A DNA stretch of 64,000 nt, taken from assembly GCA_959020715.1 (NCBI GenBank), contig CAUESV010000003.1:62001-126000 (forward strand), read 5' to 3'. The translations under genes and the position numbers were made by a program. The notes under the pieces are model-generated. The model saw only the letters and a program-made list of their open reading frames with translations. It had not been told where the DNA came from and made no database searches. Positions within the stretch are counted from its first letter, which is position 1; each line of letters starts with the position of its first letter. Positions 57,012-64,000 of the stretch are shown piece by piece. This DNA comes from an uncultured Collinsella sp. (GTDB lineage: Bacteria > Actinomycetota > Coriobacteriia > Coriobacteriales > Coriobacteriaceae).

Positions 57012-57949
57012 TAGAGGGCACCGAAGAGGATGGCATAGGTAGTGGATTCGCCGAGCTTGAGCTCGTCGCCGGGATTGAGTTGGGCGGAACGGCCGGGCTC
57101 GACCTGAATGCAAACGCGCGTGGCCCCGTTTACCACCACGGTTCCGTTGGTGGACGACAAGTCCTCGACGTGCCAGATATTTTGAGCATCGCACCAGATA
57201 TGGGCATGGCGGGCCGAGACATCGTCGCCGACGTCGGTAATATCGCCCTCACCAGTGGCCAGCGCGCCAATCTCAACACCCTGCTCACTCGGCTGAATCC
57301 AGCGCGGGGCGCTCACGACAAAACTGTTTTGCACGCGCAGCAAGCCCAAGGGGTGCGCCGGGGCGGATTCGCGCTCGCCTGCGGTCATCGACATGCCAAG
57401 CGAACGCGGCGTGGAGGTGCCTCCGCCACAGGTCGCGCGCGCGTAGTCGATGGCATAGTTCACCGAGGACCGCACATCCGCCGAACAACCGACGGCGACA
57501 AACAGCACCAGCACGGCCTCGGCGCGCTCGGCGGGCATGAGTTCCGCCGCCTGGGACAGGCGATCGAGCGCGTTGCGATAGAGATTCGTGTCCTGGTGGC
57601 ACTCTTCGAGCGCGCGTACCATCGGTTCACCTGCAGGACCGCACACCATATTGATTACAGCCGTGGAGTCCATGGGATTGCGCTGGCGCAGGGCCAGTTG
57701 CGACATAATACGCGCAGCCGAGGTACCGTATTCGGCAAAGTAGCGCTGCTGAAGCGTGCCGACCGGCGCGCGAACGATAAAGCGGGAAACCCAAGAGCGA
57801 TCGGCGGCCCGGCTCTGCGGGCTGCGGCCGTCGGCGAGCGGACGGGACGAAAGCACCAAGCCGCACAGCTCGATATGGCTCAGATGCGCCGCGCGCTTAA
57901 AGATGTCAAACATGGCCCCGCATGGGGTGAGCTCAACTTGAGATGCCAT
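57011..57949 (-). CDS. FHA-domain protein
   Basis: 312 residues. The C-terminal forkhead-associated domain (about 215-312) binds phosphothreonine: DDVSARHAHIW and VEDLSSTNGTVVVNG hold the key S, R, H, and NG positions. The N-terminal ~190 residues look like a helical secretion- or kinase-associated domain of unknown type (LSHIELCGLVLSSRPLADG, DSTAVINMVCGP). Starts 3 bases after the Ser/Thr kinase gene, so it is a likely reader of that kinase. Its 3' third is duplicated at 50342. Confidence 0.85.
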   Translation of the reverse strand: MASQVELTPCGAMFDIFKRAAHLSHIELCGLVLSSRPLADGRSPQSRAADRSWVSRFIVRAPVGTLQQRYFAEYGTSAARIMSQLALRQRNPMDSTAVINMVCGPAGEPMVRALEECHQDTNLYRNALDRLSQAAELMPAERAEAVLVLFVAVGCSADVRSSVNYAIDYARATCGGGTSTPRSLGMSMTAGERESAPAHPLGLLRVQNSFVVSAPRWIQPSEQGVEIGALATGEGDITDVGDDVSARHAHIWCDAQNIWHVEDLSSTNGTVVVNGATRVCIQVEPGRSAQLNPGDELKLGESTTYAILFGAL

Positions 57950-57952
57950 GAC

Positions 57953-59797
57953 CTAGGCCTCCTTGGTCGTAGAAATAGAACCGGACGATACTTCGACAGG
58001 TCCGCCAAAAGTACGGGCAGCCGCGGCTCCACCGGCAAGCGGAGTCGCCATCTGGGCTTTTGTACGTCGCGGTGCCGAAACGGGAAGTTCAAAGGCAAAG
58101 CCCATCGCAAGCAAAAACCACGTAAGCGTATAGGTTGCAACCAGAGCGGCAACAAGGCCGCCCATCACGGCGCGTTGGGAAAATACGCTACATGCAGCCA
58201 CAACCAGCACCGGAACCTCGCAGGCAGAAAGCGCAAGCACACCCTGCAGGAAGCCCGAGCGCCGATTGCGCGCAAGTGCCCCCGCGACAACGCCGGCTAT
58301 GCCTGGCAGCGCCAACGCCAGTGCGGCAATAATACCCGGTAGCGACCCAGACCACACGAGCGATCCCAAAGTCGCCGTCACGCGAGCGCCCGACGCCAGC
58401 AGCGCGGCCGAAACCACGACCACAGCCCAAACCACGCCACAGACGACCGCCGCGCCGACCATCAGCGCGCGACGAACCGCGCGGCCAGACGCATCCATGG
58501 GGCACGGCGTGAGCGGCTCGCCGCGGAGCGAACGACCGACATTTTGCGCATAGTGGTCACAAAACGCCGAGAGCGCCGCCTCGACCGCCGCCGGCTCGGA
58601 ACGATCTTTTTGATGGCTGGACAGACAGGCCATCACCACGTCGAACAGCTGGGCATCGACAAACGCCAGCGCATCGCGTAGCTCCTCGGAATCCGGCTCA
58701 AGCCCCAGCTGCTGGGCCTGCTCGGCCGCAGCGAGCGCCACATCGGGCTCACGACGAAGCAGCTGAGTCAAATCGCAACCGGGCGCATGGGCACCAATGG
58801 GATAGTCGGGCAGCGTGTCCATCTTGAGACGGTAGGGGCTGGCGATGTCGCGCGTCTTTTTGCGCGAACCCGAGGTGCCCGAAGTGCTCGGCGCGGCTTC
58901 GTATGGCGCGGCGCCGGCAATGAGCTCGTAAACCGTGCTTGCTGCGGCATAGACGTCGATCGCCGGCGACATACGCAAAGCGCGCAGGTCGGGAATATCG
59001 TCGGTGAGCATCTCGGGCGGGGCATAGGCAACCGTCGCGCGACGCAGCGTGGCATAGCGCTCCGTAAACGACGCCTTGCCGCCGGTACCGGCCACGGCCG
59101 ACGCAGGCTCAAGCGCCAGCGACGAGCCAAAGTCGATCAGGCACAGGTCAAAGGTGCCCTCGGCAAGCTGCCGGTCAAGCGGTAGACGCGCCGTACGCAC
59201 CATAATATTAGCGGGCGAGATATCGCGATGGACAAAGCCCTCGCCCACCAGGCTCATACGGCAGAGCAGATCGAACAGGTCGCGACCCAGACGCGCCGCC
59301 ACAAGCGGCGATAGGCGGCCGGCATCGTCCACGGCAAAGCGCGAGCGCAAGCGGGCGAGCGTCTCGCCCTCGACCCATTCCATGACAATTGCAGGCACAC
59401 CGTCGACCTCGCCCCAGCCATAGAGGCGGGGAAAGCCCTTAAGGCCCGAAAGGGCGCGATGGCATTCGTATTCCTCGCGAAACGCCGCTTTGAACTTGGC
59501 GACCAGCGCCTCATGGGCGGCGGCATCGTCAAACTCATCGCACGTTGGCAAGATGAGCTGCTTGAGTGCCACGGCCTCGCCTTGGGCGTTGACGGCACGC
59601 GTCACGCGGCCGATACCGCCACGGCGCATGGTGGCATCGTCGGCAAACAGTATCGTAAAACGACGCAGATAGGCAGGCAGTTCGTCCTGACCGAGCGCAA
59701 TGGCCGGCTCAAACCCGTCGACACGCGCCAGGCGCAGGCCGACCATGGGATCGCGACCGAGCGATTGTGGTGTGGTGGATGCAAGATCGGTCATCAT
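57953..59797 (-). CDS. membrane-anchored Ser/Thr protein kinase
   Basis: 614-residue Hanks-type kinase. Visible: ATP-binding Lys in VALKQLI (near 75), catalytic loop FVHRDISPANIMV (near 190-202), DFGSS (near 224-228), and APPEMLTDDIPDLRALR with a DVYAAASTVYEL helix. Catalytic Asp and both metal sites are present; the glycine loop is short (RRGGIGRV). Three or four membrane helices lie near 440-600, and there are no PASTA repeats. The ATG overlaps the upstream gene's TGA (ATGA). Kinase plus FHA gene forms a phospho-signalling cassette. Confidence 0.88.
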   Translation of the reverse strand: MMTDLASTTPQSLGRDPMVGLRLARVDGFEPAIALGQDELPAYLRRFTILFADDATMRRGGIGRVTRAVNAQGEAVALKQLILPTCDEFDDAAAHEALVAKFKAAFREEYECHRALSGLKGFPRLYGWGEVDGVPAIVMEWVEGETLARLRSRFAVDDAGRLSPLVAARLGRDLFDLLCRMSLVGEGFVHRDISPANIMVRTARLPLDRQLAEGTFDLCLIDFGSSLALEPASAVAGTGGKASFTERYATLRRATVAYAPPEMLTDDIPDLRALRMSPAIDVYAAASTVYELIAGAAPYEAAPSTSGTSGSRKKTRDIASPYRLKMDTLPDYPIGAHAPGCDLTQLLRREPDVALAAAEQAQQLGLEPDSEELRDALAFVDAQLFDVVMACLSSHQKDRSEPAAVEAALSAFCDHYAQNVGRSLRGEPLTPCPMDASGRAVRRALMVGAAVVCGVVWAVVVVSAALLASGARVTATLGSLVWSGSLPGIIAALALALPGIAGVVAGALARNRRSGFLQGVLALSACEVPVLVVAACSVFSQRAVMGGLVAALVATYTLTWFLLAMGFAFELPVSAPRRTKAQMATPLAGGAAAARTFGGPVEVSSGSISTTKEA

Positions 59798-60699
59798 AGG
59801 GCAAGCGCCGCCACGTTATTGTTGAAGTTACCGAGCGCGACGTCATCATCGCCGTAATGGCCGACCCATTGACATAGGTTGGTGTAACAGCCCCACAGAT
59901 TGGCATACTGCTGATACCACTTTGACCGGGGCGAGAATGTCTGACGACCGAACTCGGCTCGAATGACAAACATCTCCCCGACCAGGCTGTCGCACGGCCT
60001 GGGATCTCCCGTAGAGTTATAGGTCGAGACCACGTCATTGGCACGAGAAACATAGCCGTCGAGCATGTTGTACTTGGTCACAAGCCAGCTGTGAATGCTC
60101 TCTTCCTCAGCAGCGGAAAGGCCACCGGAATTTGCATCGTTGTCAGTGTTGCCGCCCGTCGAGCCGCCGTTTCCAGACCCTCCGGCAGAGGAACCCGACC
60201 CAGAGCCACCGCCCGAACTCGACGAATCCGAGCCGGAGCCAGAAGTATCCGAGCTACCGGGCTTTCCGGACTGCTGGGCGTCCTGCTCCTTCTGCTGCTC
60301 GACCTTATTCACCGTTGCCGCCACGCTATTGTTGGACAACCGATCGATGATCTTGGTGTTGGTGAGCACGATGGTTTTGCCATTGGCAAGCGTGACTTCG
60401 TTGTCCGGAGCCTCGGCGCCGTCCGCATCGTCGGTGCCAAACACAATATGCGCGACCACACTTGCCCAAGCATATCCAGTCGTGGTACCCAGATCACTTT
60501 TGACCTCATGCCCCACGCGCGGTTCGCGTGCGGCATGCGCCTGCATCATGGACGGCACGGTCATGCCATAGGCAGAAACGCCAGCTATGACCAGCACCAG
60601 CGAGCACGATAGCAGTGCGTACGCCCGCGGCGCCAAGCCCAGTCGGCGTCGCATGCGCACCGCGGCGCCGCGCTTTGTCTGAGTGCCACCGGGCCGCAT
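59794..60699 (-). CDS. single-span surface protein of the kinase/FHA operon
   Basis: 301 residues, family not recognised. Basic N-terminus, one membrane helix (about 22-46), then an extracytoplasmic part with a ~40-residue Gly/Ser linker (about 150-195) separating two small domains; the C-terminal one has three Cys and many aromatics (SKWYQQYANLWGCYTNLCQW). ATG 60699 has GGAGGAG 5 bases upstream. Overlaps the kinase gene, so it is probably an input or scaffold for it. Confidence 0.75.
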   Translation of the reverse strand: MRPGGTQTKRGAAVRMRRRLGLAPRAYALLSCSLVLVIAGVSAYGMTVPSMMQAHAAREPRVGHEVKSDLGTTTGYAWASVVAHIVFGTDDADGAEAPDNEVTLANGKTIVLTNTKIIDRLSNNSVAATVNKVEQQKEQDAQQSGKPGSSDTSGSGSDSSSSGGGSGSGSSAGGSGNGGSTGGNTDNDANSGGLSAAEEESIHSWLVTKYNMLDGYVSRANDVVSTYNSTGDPRPCDSLVGEMFVIRAEFGRQTFSPRSKWYQQYANLWGCYTNLCQWVGHYGDDDVALGNFNNNVAALAL

Positions 60700-60944
60700 G
60701 CGTTCTCCTCCAAGAAAAACACGCCGCTCAGAAGCGGCGCATTCATTCGAATCCATATTTGAGTGTATCAGCGAACCCAAAAGGTTGCGCAACGAATGGG
60801 CAAATTAAGGATGCGAGCGGAAGCATCCATGCGATAAGCGGATACGAAGCATCTTTGTTGCACAACAAACTCACAGTCGCACGGGGAAATTATGACTACC
60901 CCGTGCGTCGCGAGGAAAACATACGGCAGGAGCAGGCTCGCCAC

Positions 60945-61541
60945 CTAAATCGCGCGACGGGCCTCGATGGCGCGGCCAAGCGTAAGCTCGTCGGCATACT
61001 CCAAGTCGCCGCCCACGGGAAGGCCGCTTGCCAGACGCGACACCTCGACGCCCAACGGCTTGATGGTACGGGCCAGATAGCTCGCCGTGGTCTCGCCCTC
61101 GATGTTGGGGTTGGTGGCGATGATGACCTCATGGATATCCTCGTGACCCAGACGCGCCAGCAGCTCGCGGATGTGCAACTGCTCGGGACCAATCTTGTCC
61201 ATGGGGCTGATCACGCCGCCCAGCACATGGTACAGGCCATGGTAGCTGCCCGTGCGCTCGATTGCCTGGACGTCGCGCGGCTCGCCCACCACGCAAATGC
61301 GAGTGGTATCGCGCATCGAATCCTGGCAGATGGAGCACTCGTCGGCCGTGGCGTAGTTAAAGCAGCGGCTGCAAAAGTGAACCTCCTGCTTAACCTCCAG
61401 GATGGCCTCGGCCAGGCGGCGCGCCTCCTCGGCATCGGCCTCGAGCAGGTAATAGGCGATGCGCTGGGCCGACTTGGGACCAATGCCCGGCAGACGGCCC
61501 AGCTCATCGAGCAATTTTTGCAGACTATGGTTGGCACTCAT
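60945..61541 (-). CDS. recR: recombination protein RecR
   Basis: 198-residue RecR acting with RecF/RecO at gaps. HhH LGRLPGIGPKSAQRIAYYLL (near 15-33), zinc finger CSRCFNYATADECSIC (near 57-72) and Toprim domain with CVVGEPRDVQAIE (near 82-95) and IIATNPNIEGE (near 140-150). ATG 61541 is chosen; the frame extends further without coding character. Third gene of the dnaX-ybaB-recR group. Confidence 0.96.
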   Translation of the reverse strand: MSANHSLQKLLDELGRLPGIGPKSAQRIAYYLLEADAEEARRLAEAILEVKQEVHFCSRCFNYATADECSICQDSMRDTTRICVVGEPRDVQAIERTGSYHGLYHVLGGVISPMDKIGPEQLHIRELLARLGHEDIHEVIIATNPNIEGETTASYLARTIKPLGVEVSRLASGLPVGGDLEYADELTLGRAIEARRAI

Positions 61542-61554
61542 ATATATGCGCGTC

Positions 61555-61875
61555 TTAGAACGGCATGCCCGGGATGTTGAGGCCGCCGGTGATGGCGCCC
61601 ATCTGCTTGTTGGCGAGCTCGTTGACACCGCGGACGGCCTCGTTGACGGCAGCCATGATCATGTCCTGCAGCATATCGACGTCCTCGGGATCGAGCGCAT
61701 CGGGATCGATGGTGAGGTTGACGAGCTCCATCTCGCCGTTAACGGTCACCTTGACCATGCCGCCGCCGGCAGAGGCGTCAACGGTCTGGGACTTAAGGTT
61801 TTCCTGCGCGGCGGCAAGCTGCTCCTGCATCTTGCGAGCCTGCTTCATCATTTGCTGCATGTTCATACCGGCCAT
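61555..61875 (-). CDS. ybaB: YbaB/EbfC nucleoid-associated protein
   Basis: 106-residue DNA-binding protein. MNMQQMMKQARKMQEQL begins the helical region, GGGMVKVTVNGEMELVNLTIDP is the conserved core strand, and MGAITGGLNIPGMPF the tail. Sits 13 bases before recR, as in most bacteria. Confidence 0.95.
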   Translation of the reverse strand: MAGMNMQQMMKQARKMQEQLAAAQENLKSQTVDASAGGGMVKVTVNGEMELVNLTIDPDALDPEDVDMLQDMIMAAVNEAVRGVNELANKQMGAITGGLNIPGMPF

Positions 61876-62214
61876 GATGGCTCCTTTACGTGCGGCCGCG
61901 CGACAAGCTGCAAGGGCAGCCGGAGCACGGCGGGACTTTCAAACTCAAAAATCGTACCACGGCGCGCGGCGAGAGAGCGGGGCGGACGTGTTACCTCAGT
62001 CGATATACATGTCCTCCAATACAAACCACGCGCAAAGATTATGCAAGGCCGAATTATGCAAGGTTGCATAATATCGCATACTCAATCTAGTAGAGCCGAA
62101 TCCGGCATTTCATGTGTGCCACTAAATAGCTAAATGCCAAACCGCTGCTCGAGGCGGAGCACATGGCGGCAGGGTATAATTTGATTGTCATAGATTGCAA
62201 TTTGGAGGTGCCCC
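61876..62214. other. divergent region with ATTATGCAA repeats
   Basis: ATTATGCAAGG occurs at 62038-62048 and again at 62053, where ATTATGCAA-gg-TTGCATAAT (62053-62072) is a perfect 9-bp dyad. TATAAT at 62175-62180 is a plausible -10 for the plus-strand gene. No gene seen. Confidence 0.55.
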
Positions 62215-62682
62215 ATGAATGCCCCCGACGCGCTCCAAAACATCCGCTCAAAACACCCCGTTGCATATGTGGTTCTCTATCTCTTTGTCGGCTGGGCATT
62301 GCTGGTTGTCATCACCCATGCCATAGCTTTTGGAGCAGAACTGCTGATAGCCAGCTCGGACCAGCCCGTCGTCAAATGGGAGACGACCGATGAATGCACC
62401 GACGGAACCCGAACCATTTACTACAACAGCCCGTCCCTCTACCAAGAGTTCAAGGTCAAGATAAAGGACTCCAAGATTGTCGATGCCGAACTGGGCTCTT
62501 TATTTACAATCGGAGCAACCGTCAACGCCGAGCAAGTCGAGTACACGGACGGCCATGCGACGTATCGTATCGACCTCAGCATCCTAGGCCGACCGTCACG
62601 CGCTTGTCTGCTCGAATGCGATATACGCGGCACCACACTACACATGTCCGAAATACAGATGCGCCCGGACAAAAGAAAGTGA
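62215..62682 (+). CDS. small membrane-anchored protein of unknown function
   Basis: 155 residues with one N-terminal membrane helix (about 17-44, VAYVVLYLFVGWALLVVITH) and an extracytoplasmic domain of beta-strand type with three Cys. GGAGG lies 6 bases before the ATG. Lower GC than neighbours. Not recognised. Confidence 0.65.
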   Translation: MNAPDALQNIRSKHPVAYVVLYLFVGWALLVVITHAIAFGAELLIASSDQPVVKWETTDECTDGTRTIYYNSPSLYQEFKVKIKDSKIVDAELGSLFTIGATVNAEQVEYTDGHATYRIDLSILGRPSRACLLECDIRGTTLHMSEIQMRPDKRK

Positions 62683-62704
62683 TATATGGCCGAGTCGGAA
62701 GAGA

Positions 62705-62965
62705 CTAGGCATAGACTCGTCCGCCTTCGTAGGCAAAACGCAGGATGAGCGGGGCATTGTTACGCACGAAATCATCGAGTTCTTTGAGGTCCGCTTCGCT
62801 AAAGCCCTCATGTGACACCCAATTGAATGCCGGCAAGATACACTCCGCCGCGTCAAAACCCCAATCGCGCGGGCGCTCCACAACGACCTTCACCGTGTTG
62901 TCCTCACGGACTTCGGAATACGAAACTTGCGTATCGTCCTCGAGGCGAACATATTCCCACATCAT
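62705..62965 (-). CDS. 86-residue acidic protein of unknown function
   Basis: MMWEYVRLEDDTQVSYSEV at the start, then VKVVVERPRDWGFDAAECIL; many Glu/Asp, no membrane segment. Upstream GGAGCGAG. Similar short proteins occur in Coriobacteriia annotations as hypothetical; I know no function. Confidence 0.6.
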   Translation of the reverse strand: MMWEYVRLEDDTQVSYSEVREDNTVKVVVERPRDWGFDAAECILPAFNWVSHEGFSEADLKELDDFVRNNAPLILRFAYEGGRVYA

Positions 62966-63019
62966 AAGCTCGCTCCGTTCAAAGAAGTCTCTTCCTGAGC
63001 AGTATACCCGCCCGTACAG

Positions 63020-64000
63020 CTACTCCACCGGTTTGAAGATGGTGGACTGGCCGAAGACGCTACGGATGAGGGCTTTGGCTTCGTCCTCGGTCTGCGGGAT
63101 GCTTGGGGCTGCGCCTTGATGGCCGAAGGGGCTGCCCGCGCCGGGGTTGGACTCCCAGGGAGCCGCAGGAGCGTCCTCCTCTTTGGGGGCAGTTGCAGCG
63201 GGCTTGGGCGCGGACGCCGCACCCGGCACGTCGAACGGGGGCAGATCGTCCCCGCCGGCATCGGCAGCAAAACCGCCGACCATGACATCGTCGTAGGGAA
63301 CCTGCTCGGATTCCCACGGCGCAGACGGCGCGGCGGGCTGAGCCTTGGGAGCGGACGCGCGCTCGGGCGCTCGGGGTGCGGGCTCGGTCGGGAGCCTGCC
63401 CGTGGCAGGAGCGCCGGCGGGGTTGTCGGAGCGCAGCCAGGGGGCCTTAGCCAGGTCGGATGACTTGGGCGCAGGCGCGGCGGCGGGCTTAGGCCCGGGG
63501 ACCGGAGCAGCCGGTTTGGGCGCAACGGGTTCAGGCGCCGACGGGGTCGGTGCCATCACCGGCGTCGCTTGCTGCTGTGGAGCGCTGGCGCTCGAGGATA
63601 CAGGGGCCGCCGAGGACACGGGTTGCGGGTCCGCAGATACCGCAGCCCGTGCAGATGGAGAATGCTCCTCATGTTGAGGAGCCGGCGTGCCACCCCCATC
63701 CAGGACATAGTCGACGGTACGACGACCGAAGACCGCACTGACTGTCGGCAGGACCACCGACTGCGTGTCGGCGCGTCCGAGCATCTTGATGGCAAAGGTC
63801 GAGCCCGCGGGGAACGAGACCGTGAGCTTGGAGCCGTCGTCGGCCGTGGCGCGAGCGTTGAGCAAAAGCCCTGCGTAGGAAGCCTGACGCGCCTTGACAC
63901 GCTCGACAACCTCGGCCCATTTGCGCTGCAGCTCTCCGGCATCATCGACCGCGGGCGTCTCGGCAGTACCGGCGGCGGCAACCTGGGCGGCATTGTTGGA
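63020..64000 (-). CDS. dnaX: DNA polymerase III gamma/tau subunit, C-terminal part
   Basis: The 5' part lies beyond base 64000. About 327 residues are visible: a short folded segment (ELQRKWAEVVERVKARQAS, then FAIKMLGRADTQSV), a long Ala/Pro-rich linker (about 150 residues) and a conserved C-terminal piece (TEDEAKALIRSVFGQSTIF). This is the tau-type tail that binds polymerase alpha and DnaB. Assignment rests on the tail and on the canonical dnaX-ybaB-recR order, since the ATPase domain is not visible. Confidence 0.82.
   Translation of the reverse strand, partial: SNNAAQVAAAGTAETPAVDDAGELQRKWAEVVERVKARQASYAGLLLNARATADDGSKLTVSFPAGSTFAIKMLGRADTQSVVLPTVSAVFGRRTVDYVLDGGGTPAPQHEEHSPSARAAVSADPQPVSSAAPVSSSASAPQQQATPVMAPTPSAPEPVAPKPAAPVPGPKPAAAPAPKSSDLAKAPWLRSDNPAGAPATGRLPTEPAPRAPERASAPKAQPAAPSAPWESEQVPYDDVMVGGFAADAGGDDLPPFDVPGAASAPKPAATAPKEEDAPAAPWESNPGAGSPFGHQGAAPSIPQTEDEAKALIRSVFGQSTIFKPVE

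Overview
The window looks like a chromosomal segment of a GC-rich, strictly anaerobic, host-associated actinobacterium of the class Coriobacteriia, probably Collinsella or a close relative. This is an inference from gene content: a single-chain pyruvate:ferredoxin oxidoreductase, rubrerythrin, an Rrf2 regulator with a Cys cluster, a mannose-family PTS tied to SIS-domain deglycases, LytS/LytTR pairs, and the dnaX-ybaB-recR block. Most genes lie on the minus strand. No rRNA and no CRISPR array were seen; there is one tRNA (Asp-GTC).

Layout. 1-11.4 kb: the start of recQ, a GntR/HutC regulator, a YitT membrane protein, a HAD phosphatase, a mannose-type PTS (fused EIIAB, EIIC, EIID) followed by a FrlB-like SIS protein, an EamA transporter, a second FrlB-like SIS protein and a second GntR/HutC regulator. 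Together these suggest uptake and deglycation of Amadori-type amino sugars. 11.4-30 kb: mainly housekeeping and DNA repair genes: GNAT, threonine aldolase, PAP2 phosphatase, mfd, an ATP-grasp protein, nth, an ABC exporter, rmuC, an overlapping HTH/nucleotidyltransferase pair, two membrane proteins, rubrerythrin, a MutY-like glycosylase without an Fe-S cluster, Rrf2, tRNA-Asp and a phosphodiesterase. 30-38.3 kb: two paralogous LytS/LytTR two-component modules, with a glycosyltransferase, a UMF1-type transporter and a zinc-phospholipase-like protein between or beside them. 38.3-50 kb: an amidohydrolase with an APC permease, a C39-like membrane protein, carbamate kinase, a DUF4143 ATPase and the 1179-residue nifJ.

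The accessory island at about 50.3-57.0 kb is the most interesting part. It is AT-richer than its surroundings and is bounded by a 375-bp, roughly 85-90% identical duplication of the 3' end of an FHA-domain gene. It holds a radical SAM/SPASM peptide maturase, two small Cys-rich precursor peptides with the same MKHIHP leader start and repeated Cys-X3-Asp motifs, a 35-residue membrane peptide, an IS110 remnant, a peptide-type ABC exporter and a decayed methyltransferase. I read it as a ranthipeptide-like (sactipeptide-related) RiPP locus. Right of it lie a membrane protein/Ser-Thr kinase/FHA operon and recR-ybaB-dnaX.

A second theme is structured non-coding DNA at the 3' ends of genes. A 175-bp element occurs twice, ends exactly at stop codons and has compensatory base changes in three stems. 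Two neighbouring 3' elements keep loop, linker and terminator but have stems of unrelated sequence that are still perfectly complementary. There are also a 39-bp inverted repeat, a 29-bp inverted repeat enclosing the nifJ terminator, and a tandem array of three covarying hairpins.
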